Assembly: GCA_905221615.1 (NCBI GenBank)
Contig: CAJNDT010002857.1
Location: 1 to 64,000 of the forward strand
Length of the DNA stretch: 64,000 nt
Source: Symbiodinium sp. CCMP2592
Lineage: Eukaryota; Sar; Dinophyceae; Suessiales; Symbiodiniaceae
Reading direction: 5' to 3'
The translations under genes were made by a program, and so were the position numbers. The notes beneath the pieces are model-generated. The model worked only from the letters and a program-made list of their open reading frames with translations, was not told where the DNA came from and ran no database searches. Below are positions 21,578 to 30,418 of this stretch, one piece after another; the stretch's first letter is position 1, and each line of letters starts with the position of its first letter.

Positions 21578-22405
21578 ATGTCGGGTCCTAGTCAAGGGTC
21601 GAGTGAAGTTCGTCGGGATGGTTCGGACTCTGACCATGAGTGGCTGATGGAACTGTGCTTGCCAGCTTCTTGCAGTGCTGGTTCTGCCAATGAGAACAAT
21701 AACAATCGTGATCGTGACTCTGGTGATATGGAAGTCGATTCGCTGGAACGGCTGTTGCACGAGGACGATTGTTCGGGAGACCCGTCACAACTTTCCTTGA
21801 AGGATCTTGCGGCGGCGGGTGCCGAATTTTGCACTGAGAGGAGCTTCAGGCGTTTTGAATCGGCGGCGAGCCGTTACGATGACAATCCTGTTGCTGCTGG
21901 GGATGGCCAAGGGCCTTTCGTCATGATTGATGGTCGTCGTCAGCAGCTTGTCAGTGCAAACTATTACAAAATGCTCGTGCCGGCTTCTTTGCACTGGATG
22001 CCTCGACTTGAGCCCGTCATGCGATCAGTGTTGCAGGACCCTACAATCTTGATCGAGTTCTGTGCATCGCATCAGTTGGCTTCTAAAGTGCTGGGTCATG
22101 CTGTGAGTCGTGTTCAACTTCTTCATCAAGCCCATCTTAAATTTAAGATTGGCATCACAGGCGACCCCGCCCACCGCTGGCGAAAGGCTGAGCATGCATA
22201 CCTCCGCGAGATCCCCAAGGCCTTATTTGCAACCATGCGGCTTCTCGCCATTGTGGAGCACGGCGAATCTGCAGCATTTCTGGAGGCTTCCTTGATCGCC
22301 ACTTTCAGTGAGCACTCTGACTGCAAGAACATCGCTGCTGGCGGAGAATCCACGTCGAGGATGCAAGGGCCGTTCTTCGTATATGCTGTCGCATCTGCTG
22401 CATAG
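21578..22405 (+). CDS. GIY-YIG-like nuclease domain protein
   Basis: The ATG at 21578 gives 275 residues and stops at TAG 22403-22405. The N-terminal half is acidic and low-complexity (NENNNNRDRDSGDMEVDS). The C-terminal 90 residues read KFKIGITGDPAHRWRKAE, then FLEASLIATFS and CKNIAAGGES, closing PFFVYAVAS. This resembles a GIY-YIG fold in which the second half-motif is K-I-G-I-T, followed by Arg, the metal-binding Glu (LE) and the conserved Asn before GGE. Such domains cut DNA in mobile introns, repair or transposition. No first GIY strand is obvious, so activity is uncertain. It is a single uninterrupted exon next to a LINE, which could mean a retroposed gene. Confidence 0.55.
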   Translation: MSGPSQGSSEVRRDGSDSDHEWLMELCLPASCSAGSANENNNNRDRDSGDMEVDSLERLLHEDDCSGDPSQLSLKDLAAAGAEFCTERSFRRFESAASRYDDNPVAAGDGQGPFVMIDGRRQQLVSANYYKMLVPASLHWMPRLEPVMRSVLQDPTILIEFCASHQLASKVLGHAVSRVQLLHQAHLKFKIGITGDPAHRWRKAEHAYLREIPKALFATMRLLAIVEHGESAAFLEASLIATFSEHSDCKNIAAGGESTSRMQGPFFVYAVASAA

Positions 22406-22622
22406 GAAAATGACTTTCAATCAGAGCTGCATTCAGGGAGCATTTGGCCTCCAATCCCAGAGATCCATTGATATATCCTTGTTTGGACGGCGAGATACTT
22501 TAAGGTTTTGGGTTCCAGGGGTAGGGTTCTTGTTTGCTGCCGTGGCAGGTGTGCGGTGGTGCTCAAAAGCTCGGCCTCTTTAGGCATGTATTTTCTACAT
22601 ACTTTGATATATCTCTCCTTCT

Positions 22623-22691
<69 letters not shown>

Positions 22692-23244
22692 ACTCTCACT
22701 CTATTTAGCTTGCTGGCTAGATTTACCAAACCAACGAGCTTAATACATCGCTAGCCAATATCCCAAACGAACGCATCGCCAGACACGCCCGATCCACTCG
22801 ATCAGCGCCACCAATACATTGACCTACATGTATACAATAAATAAAACTTTAAACCCTAAATCGACTTGGGTTTAGGGTTCAGGGCTGTGCAACAACCGCC
22901 CACTCAGCTGCAAAGTGCCAGGCTTAAAGCTTCCATCCACTCCTAACTTTATTATAACCTATATGCATCCACAGCACACTACTCCCTGAAAACTAAACCC
23001 GTGCCAAAACACCATTAACCTTCGATGCAACCCCTAATAACCCCCAAGCCTTGAACTTTGCCAAAGCACCATTCATCCTGATCTAAGCCAAGAAGACCTT
23101 GACCCTAGACCCAACCCACAAAATTCCAAAGCCTTGGTCCTATCAGCCCACACCATAATTGAACCGGTCCTTACCTGCAGCTCAGGCTATGCATCGCCAA
23201 CGCCAGGGCCGCCCAGAAGATCGGCTTTGCGAGCTCCTAACCAG
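22406..23244. other. Non-coding: CT microsatellite and telomere-like CCCTAAA fragments
   Basis: It contains a (CT)n run at about 22627-22693 and scattered CCCTAAA units, some in opposite orientation close together near 22848-22880 (AAACCCTAAAT ... GGGTTTAGGG). No gene is supported. The right end is a probable intron or 5' region of the next gene, ending CCAG at 23244. Confidence 0.6.
22627..22693. repeat. (CT)n microsatellite
   Basis: About 30 CT units, with CACTCACTCTCACTC at the right end. Confidence 0.95.
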
Positions 23245-23768
23245 GCGGCGGATGCGAAGCCGAATGTTGTCTTCTGTGTCGACGACGAGAAGCAGGACGA
23301 CAAGAAGGACGACAAGAAGAACTACGAGAAGAACGACGAGGAGAACGACGGCAAGACGACGACAGAGAATGACACGGAGGCGACCGAGAAGGAGGAGCGA
23401 CCAAAGCCAAGTAAGAGGAAGCCGAAGCCGACGAAGGCGGACGAGAAGGACGAGCAGCCGAAGCCAAAGAAACGGAAGCCGAAGCAGGCGGACGAGAAGG
23501 ACGAGCAGCCGCACAAGAAGGAGAAGCCGAAGCCGACCAAGGCGGACGAGAAGGACAAGCAGCCGCAAAAGAAGGAGAAGCCGAAGAAGACGAAGCCGGA
23601 CGAGAAGGACGAGCAGCCGCAACAGAAGGAGAACCCGAAGATCGTCGAAGAGGTCAGCTGGTCCAACCTGCACGAGAAGGCCATGTGCAATGGTGAGATG
23701 TCTTCGAGTCCGTATGTGGAGGGCGGCGAGGTCATGGTACGCTTCGAAAGCGGGCGAGTTTGGCGAGT
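23245..23768 (+). CDS. Lys/Asp/Glu/Pro-rich repeat protein, exon(s), possibly split by the inverted-repeat segment
   Basis: An exon appears to open after CCAG at 23244 and reads AADAKPNVVFCVDDEKQDD, then four to five copies of a 15-16 residue unit of the type ADEKDEQPKPKKRKPK (about 23.42-23.64 kb). It ends with a non-repetitive part (VEEVSWSNLHEKAMCNG ... GGEVMVRFES). The charged repeat suggests a disordered nucleic-acid-binding or scaffold protein. The frame meets the left inverted repeat at about 23769. With a GC-type donor after GAAA (about 23749), it could join in phase to the exon after 35546 (PHLVPDDIEKRGEQD), which would make the 11.8-kb segment an intron or an insertion. No Met start was found. 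Function is unknown. Confidence 0.5.
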
Positions 23769-24030
23769 TCTTTGGTGGGTTTTGCTGTTCCGTACTTATA
23801 TGTCGAGTTATATGTCGGTCATGTGCAATTATAAATCATGCAAGGGCATTTATAAGTAGTGTATTGACATAGCAAGTGAGTTGTAAGTCCATACAGAGTT
23901 ATATTTGCCTTATAACTAATTGAAGGAGTTAAGGCTCCACTTATACGTCCCAGTCAAGTCCTCGCTAAGTAGTTATAAGTGGGAGTTATAAGTCCGCCGT
24001 AAGTCCACTCGCTGGGAGTTATAACTCCGA
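23768..24030 (+). repeat. Left inverted repeat of the 23.77-35.55 kb segment
   Basis: It begins CTTTGGTGGGTTT at about 23770 and ends GTTATAACTCCGA at about 24030. The reverse complement of 35405-35546 carries the same two blocks in the same order, and in between both arms have GTCGAGTTAT and repeated ACTTATAAGT-type words. The left arm is about 260 bp and the right arm about 142 bp, so they are diverged and of unequal length. Confidence 0.6.
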
Positions 24031-24046
24031 CGCCCCCGCAACGCTA

Positions 24047-24303
24047 TTTCCCGAAAATTGTATCCGTGGGCCAAAAATTGAACCGCCCAAACAAAAAAAA
24101 AACGTCGCCTGAAGTCCGAAATCCAACCCACCCAAAACAAAAAAACAACGAGCCTCAAGTCGAAAATTTAACCGCACCAAAACCAAACAAAACGTCGCCT
24201 GAAGTCGAAAATTGAACTCCCTCAAACCTAAAAAAATTAGCCTCAAGTCGAAAATTAATTCACCCAAACTCAAAAAAACGCATACCTGAAGTCGAAAATT
24301 TGA
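24047..24303. repeat. Degenerate 40-60 bp tandem repeat
   Basis: Units contain AAGTCGAAAATT followed by an A/C-rich stretch and CGTCGCCTGAAGTC or GAGCCTCAAGTC. About five copies are seen. T-poor on the plus strand. Confidence 0.7.
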
Positions 24304-24461
24304 CACTTGTAAGTTGCAAAAACATGCCAGCTGAGTGCCAAAATCTGCCAGCCCAAGAACCAAACGATGCTACCCGAAACCGGGCCCTTGACCCCAAACC
24401 CCAAGCCGTCTTAACCTCAAACCCGAACTCCAAATCCGCTGTGAACGTGGCTCTAAATGAA

Positions 24462-24512
24462 TGCATGGAGGCATCGCCCCGTGCATCTTGTGCAGGAGGC
24501 TTCGCCCCTGCA
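24462..24512 (+). repeat. Two GGC(T/A)TCGCC hairpins upstream of the 24674 gene
   Basis: Hairpin 1 (24462-24485): arms TGCATGG and CCGTGCA (one G-T pair) around AGGCATCGCC. Hairpin 2 (24491-24512): arms TGCAGG and CCTGCA, perfect, around AGGCTTCGCC. The arms differ but the apex is the shared element. Confidence 0.75.
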
Positions 24513-24673
24513 TGCACTGCATGGGCATAGCAGCACGCATGACACAGCAGACAGACACACACGAAGCCAGATGCACTGCAGACAGACACATGTGCAAGCC
24601 CATGGCATATATAGAACATGCAGGCAAGTTCCTGAAACCTCAGCAGCGGCACAGCTGCTTCGTTGCGGTCGCC

Positions 24674-25540
24674 ATGGACAAGCTCCCGGCGAAGTCCGCG
24701 GCGAAGGGAAAAGGAAAAGGAAAGGACCCTGAAGAGAAGGGAAAGGGAAAAGGAGAAGGAAAGGACCCTGAAGAGAAGGGAAAGGGAAAAGGAGAAGGAA
24801 AGGACCCTGAAGAGAAGGGAAAGGGAAAAGGAAAAGGAAAGTACGTCAAAGAGGAGGATCCCTCAGAGAAGGGAAAAGGAAAAGGGGAAGGCCTCCAAGA
24901 GGAGGTGCAAGCAGAAGGGAAAGGAAAGGGAAAAGGAAAGGAGGAGGAGGGGCCCGAGGGGCCCATCGTAGACGAGGTCTACGATGGGCCCTACGAGGTC
25001 ATTGCGGGGAAACTTGATTGAGATTTTGGGTGCCACGGGCATGCGGGTCTCGCTTCGCTTGAGGAACTCGTGGCAGGGACGAGCCATGGTCGTGACCGGC
25101 CCCAAAAGCGGTCACTTGCCGGAGGCTTTGTCTATGGCTTGGCGGTACAGAGAAGCCTCAGCCAAGGCAAGGCCCGTTCCAGCGGCCAGCACCAGGCCAG
25201 CCACGGCACCCTGGGCTCAGGCCTTCCCCCAGCGTGGCAGGCCCCGCCGTTCCCCTCCTTCCCGGCCCAGCCTGGTTTTTTGGGGCAAGGCTTCCTCGGG
25301 CCGCCGCCTTTGGTGCCAGGACTCCCTGATCCCTGGCTGGAGGCCGCTCACCGCGCGGAAGCTGCAGCGGCCAGGTCGGAAAAAGCGGCCTTTCAAGCAG
25401 AAGCAGCCTTGCAGGCAATGCACAAGCTGCAGCTGCGGCCGCCGCCGCCAAAGGCCCGGAGCAGCTCCTCCGACGAGGCCGGGCCTAACACGCATGCAAG
25501 TTGTAATCACACATGGCTTCGCCTGTGTGATTACAAGTAA
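24674..25540 (+). CDS. KGKGKG-repeat protein with Pro-rich tail, frame disrupted
   Basis: The ATG at 24674 reads MDKLPAKSAAKGKGKGK, then three near-identical copies of a DPEEKGKGKGEGK-type unit and an acidic end (EEEGPEGPIVDEVYDG), with TGA at 25019-25021. The same frame resumes after the stop and carries a Pro-rich segment (LPPAWQAPPFPSFPAQPGF) and a helix (AAHRAEAAAARSEKAAFQAE) up to TAA at 25538. Between them another frame looks more protein-like (NSWQGRAMVVTGPKSGHLP). The gene therefore has at least two frame changes or unrecognised introns. Basic KGKG proteins are common in dinoflagellates; the function is unknown. Confidence 0.45.
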
Positions 25541-25583
25541 ATGTGCAGAAGCACCTGTGGCTTCGCCCTTGGGCTTCTGCACA
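25501..25583 (+). repeat. Two strong GGCTTCGCC hairpins at the end of the 24674 gene
   Basis: Hairpin at 25501-25536: 13-bp perfect arms TTGTAATCACACA / TGTGTGATTACAA. Hairpin at 25542-25583: 11-bp perfect arms TGTGCAGAAGC / GCTTCTGCACA with a short inner stem. Both have GGCTTCGCC at the tip (25515-25523 and 25559-25567). Confidence 0.9.
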
Positions 25584-25708
25584 AGGGTACACACATATAT
25601 ATATATATGTATACATACAAATTTATATATACATCTTTACTCTTCCTTTATACATATATCTTTATATAGAGACATAGATACGCCTCAAATCCTGCCAACA
25701 ACCGACAG

Positions 25709-26718
25709 GGGAGCTCCGGCAGCTCGGAAAGCCCCGCTGCTCCTGCCGCTGTCGAAGTGAAGCCGGCGCCGAAGGCCAAACCATAAACCCCTAAACCCTA
25801 CACTCTAAACCGTGGGTTCAACCAGGCTCAACCAAAACCCCCCTATATATAATAATCCTAAACCCTAAAACCCTGAAGGTCGGCTCACACTCGTCGGAGA
25901 GCTCAGAAGCTGAGGAAGCCCCGCCGGGCAACGTGCAGGTGAAAAAGGAGGCAGAGGAGGAACAGGAGGCCGGGCCCTAAACCTTAAATCCAATATTCCA
26001 TCCTTAAACCCAGAAGGTGGCCAAAGCCGCACCTGCGGGGCAAGATCAACCGATGAAAGACGAGGAGGCCCGTTTTTATAAGCCCTAAACTTATAAAATA
26101 TAATTAGGGAGAAACCCTGAACCCCAAAAAAGCCTAAGCCCTGACAACATGCAGGTGGACTACGAGGAAACACCGGTGCTGCCGCAGGAGCAGCACCTCT
26201 CTCCCACGTCGGAGGCTGGCCCCGACAGTGAAGCGGATGAGGAGCCTCCCGTGCCCGATGGCGACACCAAGGTGGAAAAGGCAGCGGACGTGGTGCTTCC
26301 CGCCGCCACTCTGGAACCAGGGGCCACCCCTCCGCAGACCCTATGTCGGCACGTAGACTGGATGTGGAATACGTCACTGAAAGCCACACTGCGTGTGTCA
26401 GGGTCGCCCTGGCTGAAAGCCAGACGGCAGAGGAGTTCCTCGGAGAGGTCCGCCGACGGGCCGGGGCACCTTCCCTGGCCATGCTGTCGGTGTGGCCCGA
26501 CGGACCCACGCTGAGTCTCAAAGACTGTTTGGCCGAGCAACTCCGGCCTGAGGAAAACAAGTTGCTCGCCCAGCCTGAAAAAAAGGCCGACAAAGAGGCG
26601 ATAAAGCAGGACGAGGAGGACTTGCCCTTACCGGGCATAGAGTCCAAGAGCAAGGGCCCTTCGCCTTCGTATCCTCGTAGCTGGCCTGCCCCACCTCTCA
26701 AGAAACCGAGGGAAGGCT
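25709..26718 (+). CDS. Acidic protein with CCCTAAA-rich GC-AG introns; C-terminal part possibly ubiquitin-like in fold
   Basis: Exons 25709-25774 (GSSGSSESPAAPAAV), 25879-25968 (VGSHSSESSEAEEAPPG), 26017-26067 (VAKAAPAGQDQPMKDEE) and 26155 onward (VDYEETPVLPQEQHLSP) join in one phase. Each earlier exon ends AAG or GAG before GCC, and each next exon starts AG|GT, so the introns are 104, 49 (approx.) and 87 bp, of GC-AG type. All contain CCCTAAA-like words with in-frame stops. Near 26340 the coding sense moves to another frame (RLDVEYVTESH ... RVALAESQTAEEFLGEV ... AMLSVWPDGPTLSLKD), whose beta-strand/helix pattern loosely recalls ubiquitin-like domains. This frame ends PPLKKPREG, stop at 26718. 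The start codon was not found. Function is unknown. Confidence 0.5.
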
Positions 26719-26762
26719 AGAGAGCGTGAGTCTGCAGGCAAGAGACCTGGAGCAGCTCTATA

Positions 26763-26780
26763 GGCGAGGCTTCGCCCGCC
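26763..26780 (+). repeat. Short GGCTTCGCC hairpin downstream of the 25709 gene
   Basis: Arms GGCG / CGCC around A-GGCTTCGCC (core 26768-26776), about 45 nt after the stop at 26718. Confidence 0.55.
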
Positions 26781-27108
26781 CGCATGTGCATGCACGCAGC
26801 ACGCCATGCATGCACAGCCATGGAAAACAGGGCTCAACTTTTTATGCACGCATGCATGCCACACATCTGCATGTTCTGTGTGAGCGAGGAATTGGTGATT
26901 CGATGTTTTGAGCTCTTATCGGCTCGTATACAGTTGAAGCAGACAAAAGCAGAAACCCTTTTGCACAGTGCCCGCCTGAAACCCTAAACCCTAAACCCTT
27001 AAACGATAGACGCTGAACCCTAAAACGTGTAGATGTATCTATATACAAATATGCATACAGATTAAAAACTCAGATCCTTTGCGAGATATGTTAGGAACAA
27101 GCCTGCTT

Positions 27109-27159
27109 GGTCAAGGCCTTGCCTGACCATTTCTGTGGATGTCAAGGCTCGCCTGACAT
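27109..27159 (+). repeat. Two hairpins with GGC-loop-GCC tips upstream of the 27195 ORF
   Basis: 27109-27128: arms GGTCA / TGACC around AGGCCTTGCC. 27139-27159: arms ATGTCA / TGACAT around AGGCTCGCC (loop one base shorter). The second ends 36 nt before the ATG at 27195. Confidence 0.75.
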
Positions 27160-27194
27160 GAGCACATTTGCCATGGATGCTGCTGTAGCGAATT

Positions 27195-27797
27195 ATGGCG
27201 CTGAAGCGCCCCTTGCAGGCTGAGACGCCGAGGAAGAAGCTGCCAAGGGCGATTTCCTTCTCTACGCTTGCAGACCTGCAGGAAAAAGGGAACAATCTTG
27301 ATCATCAAAGGAAGGTCATTCGTGAAGGCCTCCGCAGACCGCTGGAGGAGGACGGGCCATGTGGCAGAGTGCTGGATTCTTTAACTGTGCCACTCGATGG
27401 TGAGCCATGGCAGTGGCACATTTTGCGGCCAGCTGCTTTGCTGCACAGACTGTGCAGCATCAACAGAAACTTCGGCGACCTCGTGGCCGTCTGTGAAAAC
27501 GTGGTGGTATACGCAGACGAGATTGTGCCAGGAAATGTGCTGAGGCCTGATAAAGGTCGAGAGCAGCTCTGCTTCTATTGGACTCTGAAAGAGCTACCGA
27601 CCTGGTTTGTCGGCAGAGACCAAGGCCAGGGATGCTTAAAATACGCGGATCGGGATTGCTGCTGTCGCTTGTTTTTCGATCGAAGCCTTATACCCCAGAA
27701 GCCCTCAAATGTAAAACCTAAACCGTTTTTGATTTATGATTATACATGCTTGCCGCTGCCATATATATATATATATATATATACACAGCAAGCTTAA
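27195..27797 (+). CDS. Dinoflagellate dispersed-family protein, N-terminal part (transposase-like origin possible)
   Basis: The ATG at 27195 is followed by ALKRPLQAETPRKKLPRAIS, then VLDSLTVPLDGEPWQWH and VVVYADEIVPGNVLRPDKG with CFYWTLKELPTWFVGRDQ. I recall this D-E-x-x-P-G-N-x-L segment from large dispersed protein families of Symbiodiniaceae, but cannot name the family. The conserved part stops near 27620 and the frame then runs into the TA microsatellite (YIYIYIY), so the copy is truncated or an exon ends there. A GGCGC-TGAA-GCGCC mini-hairpin lies at 27197-27210, overlapping the start codon. Confidence 0.45.
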   Translation: MALKRPLQAETPRKKLPRAISFSTLADLQEKGNNLDHQRKVIREGLRRPLEEDGPCGRVLDSLTVPLDGEPWQWHILRPAALLHRLCSINRNFGDLVAVCENVVVYADEIVPGNVLRPDKGREQLCFYWTLKELPTWFVGRDQGQGCLKYADRDCCCRLFFDRSLIPQKPSNVKPKPFLIYDYTCLPLPYIYIYIYTQQA

Positions 27798-27810
27798 AAG
27801 CTGGCCTTCC

Positions 27811-27866
27811 TCGAAGGCCTCGCCTCGATAGTTTTCTGTTGCTTCGAAGGCTTCGCCTCTTGAAGC
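27811..27866 (+). repeat. Two GGC(C/T)TCGCC hairpins; the second abuts the ATG at 27868
   Basis: 27811-27828: TCGA / TCGA around AGGCCTCGCC. 27841-27866: arms GCTTCGA / TTGAAGC (one G-T pair) around AGGCTTCGCCT. The second stem ends one base before the start codon at 27868. Confidence 0.7.
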
Positions 27867-27867
27867 G

Positions 27868-29067
27868 ATGGTGGCAGCGACGCAGGAGACACAGGCCGCG
27901 GACACGGTTGTGGAGCCGCAGCAGACCCAGGTGCCTGCAGGGGAACCACAGACCCAGCAGCCTGCAAGCCAGCAGGGGCCCGAGCCTTCGCCAGCTTCGG
28001 TGGCCAAGCAGGAGCCAGAGACCTCAGCCGATGCAACCTCTGCAGTTGACGGGCAACTGCAGGTGGTGCCTGGCGAGGCCGATCTGGGCTCTTTGCTGGT
28101 GCCGGCCGTGCATCCGATGGTCCCGACCAGCAAGCACCCCGTGCCGTTCATCTGCTGCACCTGTGGGCAGGAGTCGACGGAGTCCGTGACCTGTGCCAGG
28201 CACACGAAGGGTCAGCAGTCCCTTCGCTGCCGCAAGTGCCACAGCAGCAAAGCGGCTATAGCACGCTTAAGCCGGGCCCATGATGGGCTTGTGCAGGACT
28301 TTGGCAGGATCGACGATCGCGGAGCTGTGCAGAACTTTTTCAAAGAGTTTGGCCACCTCAGGGGGAGGGAGCTGATCGTCAAGCTCGAAGAAGCTGTCCA
28401 GAGCTGGACGACGGAGATCTCGAGGAACAGTTTCCAAGGCACGGGCGAGTTCCTCGACGATCATGATCTGTGGCTTCGCTACAAAGACAAGCCGAATGGT
28501 GTCGAGCAGTACGAAAATGTGAAAAAAACTGCAAGCAGATCTTTGACAGGGTAAGAGGAGTTACCCTCTTCGAGGACATGAAGTACAAGTCCTCCCACGA
28601 GGATGTGGTGGAGAAAGGCAAGAAGAGGCAAAGGTCAACCTCTTGCCACCAGGACCTGGCCGAGGAGGTGGAGGACGCGGCTGAAGAGAAGGCCGCTGAA
28701 AAGAAGGCGATCTTCAAGAAGAAGAAGGGCAAAGGCGGCGACAACTTGCAAGTTCAAGAAGGGTGATCGGAGCAAGATCAACAAAAAGATGGAGGCCGTC
28801 GCATCGCAGCGGATGCAGTGCTTGGACTTGCTGTCCAGGGCGGAAAAGTTCGAGGGCATGGTGCCGGCCTATGTCTGCGACGCCGGCAGGGCCTCCATCG
28901 CCCAGGCTTTGGCGGCCCAGGAGGAGGTGGAGAAGCTCTTGGACGAAGACCATGGTATCGTCAACGACGTTCTGGACCAGGCGGACAAGATTTTGAACAC
29001 CATCACCTCAGCCACCGCCCGGCTGAAGCTGCAGGTGGAGCAAGCGGCGGCCTTCAAATCCGTCTAG
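27868..29067 (+). CDS. Zinc-ribbon plus coiled-coil protein of unrecognised dinoflagellate family, two compensating frame changes
   Basis: The ATG at 27868 opens a Gln/Pro/Ala-rich N-terminus, then CCTCGQESTESVTCARHTKG and SLRCRKCHSSKAA, which look like a zinc-binding module (C-x2-C ... C-x2-C). Helical sequence follows to about 28520. At a run of seven A (28522-28528) the coding sense moves one base back (CKQIFDRVRGVTLFEDMKYK ... AEKKAIFKKKKGKGGD). Near 28745 it moves forward again (SKINKKMEAVASQRMQC ... LQVEQAAAFKSV), stop at 29067. The shifts cancel, so the original protein was probably about 400 residues. A related layout (disordered N-terminus, basic linker, helical C-terminus) is seen in the gene at 40089. 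Function is unknown. Confidence 0.5.
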
Positions 29068-29183
29068 ATCTTCTTTGCTTTTAGGGGCTGAGTCCATAAT
29101 AGGGTTAAAACGGGGCCCAAAAGTCTAAAGGTTGCTTATGTATACTCAGCCCCTAAGTTCCTTAGGGCGGGCAGAGATTTTGA

Positions 29184-29299
29184 TTCCTGGTGGTTTGCCC
29201 CCAGGAAGCTCGTCATGCCTGCGACGAGGCTTCGCCTCTGGAGTGATGTGTGTGCCAGGTGGCTTCGCCCCGGCACTTTATAATCAAGAGTTCATGACG
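29184..29299 (+). repeat. Cluster of three hairpins within a larger inverted repeat, downstream of the 27868 gene
   Basis: 29184-29207: TTCCTGG / CCAGGAA around TGGTTTGCCC. 29226-29238: GAGGC-TTC-GCCTC. 29252-29276: GTGCC (plus GG) / (CC plus) GGCAC around GGCTTCGCC. An outer pair CGTCATG (29211-29217) / CATGACG (29293-29299) encloses the last two. Confidence 0.7.
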
Positions 29300-30396
29300 C
29301 ATGCAATCGGGGCGCAAAAAAGGTCCCTTTCAGATGGGTTGAGATGTCCCTTTGAGGGCTTGTGTCTTGTGTATGTATAAAATAAGCCTAAACGTGACGA
29401 TAAGCCCTGTGTATATACATGTAGACAATCCAAACACAAACTTTCTGTATATATCTATATACATATGTACCATGGGGCTGGGGGGGTTAAAAACCCTAAA
29501 CCTTATGGATGTTTCTATTGCATGACACAGAAATCACCCTAAGAACAAAAATCCAAACAAACAACACATGATAACACAAGAATCAACACAAAAAACAAAA
29601 ATAAACAATAAAAAGAAAAAATCAAATTGCAAAATAAAAAAGGAAAGAGAAACATAAAATTAAGAACAAAATCAAAAGCAAAAAACAATCCAAAACAAAA
29701 TGAAACCAACAAAAAGTAAAACAAAAAGTTAAAAAATAAAATAATCCAAAAATAAAAATACAGACATAAAACCAAATTAGAAAAACAAAACAAAAAATAA
29801 AACAAAAACAAAAAATAAAATACAAAAAAAAACGGACAAATAAAATTAAAAAATATATATATAAAATGAAAAGATATAAAAAATGAAAAATATAACGAAA
29901 AAACGAAAAAATAAAAAAACGAAAAACAAAAAAAATGAAAAAATGAAAAAAAAACAAAAAAAAAGGGGTCGCGGCGTGTCGCGGGCGTGTCGCGGGCCGC
30001 GGGCGTGTCGCGGGGATTGGCCCCCAATCCCCAACCAACCCCGGTCCTGCAGTCCCAAAACCCTGGTTCAGGTCGCAGCCCATGCCCAACCCCACCCAAT
30101 CCTACCCCATTCCCAACCCAGTCCAAGCCCCAAAACACGCCAGGTCACAGCCCATACCCAACCCCCCAACCCCCCCAAACCCCCTTCCCATCCACCCCCT
30201 CACCACCACCCCCTTTCCCCTGCGGCAGCTTCGAAATACAACCATCAATTCCCACGCCCACCCAAAAGAATCTATTGCATTCACTGCATCCCAACCCCAA
30301 ACCCATAACCCTGAGCCCTGCCAATGTAAGAATAACACGTTGCTTTCAGTTTGCCTGCAATCCGACAGTGTTTGTGGCTCGCAAAGGTTTTGGAAC
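29300..30396. other. Non-coding: A-rich block followed by C-rich block
   Basis: 29540-29965 is extremely T-poor on the plus strand (A with scattered C, runs such as AAAACAAAAAATAAA). At 29970-30015 CGTGTCGCGGG recurs three times. 30020-30310 is C-rich (runs of CCC and CCAACCC). Long frames here are low-complexity artefacts. TA-rich and CCCTAAA-like words fill 29380-29520. Confidence 0.7.
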
Positions 30397-30412
30397 GGAA
30401 GGCTTTGCCTCC
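30397..30412 (+). repeat. GGCTTTGCC hairpin six bases before the ATG at 30419
   Basis: GG-A-AGGC-TTT-GCCT-CC; six pairs with one bulged A. Confidence 0.55.
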
Positions 30413-30418
30413 TGAAAG

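Noticed and set aside
23134-23244. Start of the charged-protein gene at 23134
   Set aside because: There is no ATG; the sequence before 23245 has intron-like composition and ends CCAG, so an exon start at 23245 is preferred.
26975-27001. True telomere
   Set aside because: CCCTAAA occurs only two to three times in a row here and elsewhere in the window; no terminal-length array exists.
29540-30140. Phe/Ile-rich minus-strand membrane protein (about 200 codons)
   Set aside because: Low-complexity translation of an A-rich block; no plausible gene structure.
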